Below, one piece after another: positions 39,855-40,065 of a stretch of DNA of 40,065 nucleotides (position 1 is its first letter; each line of letters opens with the position of its first letter). Below the pieces are notes generated by a model. It had not been told where the DNA came from. It worked only from the letters and a program-made list of their open reading frames with translations, and ran no database searches. The translations under genes were made by a program, and so were the position numbers. The DNA comes from Bacteroidaceae bacterium (GTDB taxonomy: Bacteria; Bacteroidota; Bacteroidia; Bacteroidales; Bacteroidaceae): the NCBI GenBank assembly GCA_017940185.1, contig JAGAZE010000047.1, positions 1 to 40,065 of the forward strand, in the 5' to 3' direction.

Positions 39855-40065
39855 TTATCTCTTCCCAATCAGTTTTCGGGGCTGCCTGAACCACTGAGCG
39901 CCACCGGGGCGGCTGCCGGCCACATAGCCGTTGTTGCGGTTGTTGTTGTTGTTGACGTTCACTTCGCCACTGCTGAAGTTCAGGTTGTAGGCGTTGTCGG
40001 TGTTGCCGGCGTTCGGCGACGACGACCAGTAGTAGCCGTTCGTACCTACGTTGTACAACGTACCA
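39855..40065 (-). other. Probable DGR template repeat (or variable 3' end of target), cut by window edge
   Basis: The minus-strand frame is open from the window edge to a stop at 39855-39857. It reads NGYYWSSSPNAGNTDNAYNL, then FSSGEVNVNNNNNRNNGYV. All 15 Asn codons are AAC and none AAT, with seven in the block 39931-39960. This is the hallmark of a DGR template, whose adenines become random bases in the variable copy. GYYWSSSP...NAYNLNF is the C-type-lectin/DUF1566-like fold end seen in Bacteroidetes DGR targets. The position, 30-240 bases upstream of the reverse transcriptase, fits a template repeat. The unmutated AACs favour template over variable region, but without the second copy this is not proved. 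Confidence 0.65.

Overview
The window looks like a chromosomal segment of a Bacteroidales bacterium, most likely Prevotella or a close relative (inference). The reasons are GC-rich third codon positions, start codons without Shine-Dalgarno sequences, at least twelve upstream copies of the Bacteroidetes -7 element TAnnTTTG, the DUF1599-DoxX-tpiA-SPOR-folE gene order, a fused FeoA-FeoB, and secreted GH3/GH5/GH92 glycosidases. No tRNA or rRNA gene and no CRISPR array was seen.

Left part (1-9641). The tail of an ISL3-like transposase enters at the left edge. A seven-gene minus-strand run (5839 down to 308) encodes a DUF1599 protein, a DoxX/MauE membrane protein, triosephosphate isomerase, a SPOR-domain protein, GTP cyclohydrolase I, a lipoprotein and exonuclease III. 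Divergent from it is putA, a 1158-residue bifunctional proline-to-glutamate enzyme.

Middle part (9704-28600). A GNAT acetyltransferase and feoAB (minus) are followed by a divergent aquaporin and class II aldolase (plus), then a second GNAT. Next on the minus strand come DUF4369 lipoprotein - metallophosphoesterase - plsC, then an FtsB/DivIC-like protein with a four-helix membrane protein, then agmatine deiminase. On the plus strand are a DRGH nuclease lipoprotein, ispE, rocD (ornithine aminotransferase, which shares glutamate semialdehyde with PutA), a GH92 alpha-mannosidase and two glycosyltransferases.

Right part (28600-40065). A 177-bp block of 22-bp tandem repeats forms a long perfect inverted repeat. 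Then, all on the minus strand, come a GH3 beta-glucosidase, a large GH5 endoglucanase with LRR-like repeats whose stop codon overlaps the start of a 75-residue acidic protein, trmB, and the ptb-buk acyl-phosphate fermentation pair.

The right edge carries part of a diversity-generating retroelement (DGR). The reverse transcriptase has the DGR-type IGNLTSQ motif and a YVDD centre. Just upstream, running off the window, is a segment in which all 15 Asn codons are AAC, as expected of a template repeat. A GUGA-capped hairpin whose two G.U pairs form only in the minus-strand RNA follows the reverse transcriptase. The variable target gene is not in the window and should lie beyond 40065.

Dispersed repeats also occur: GTCAACTTG-type elements directly after four stop codons, and a GTGTAAGC/GTGTAGGC inverted-repeat cluster before ptb.
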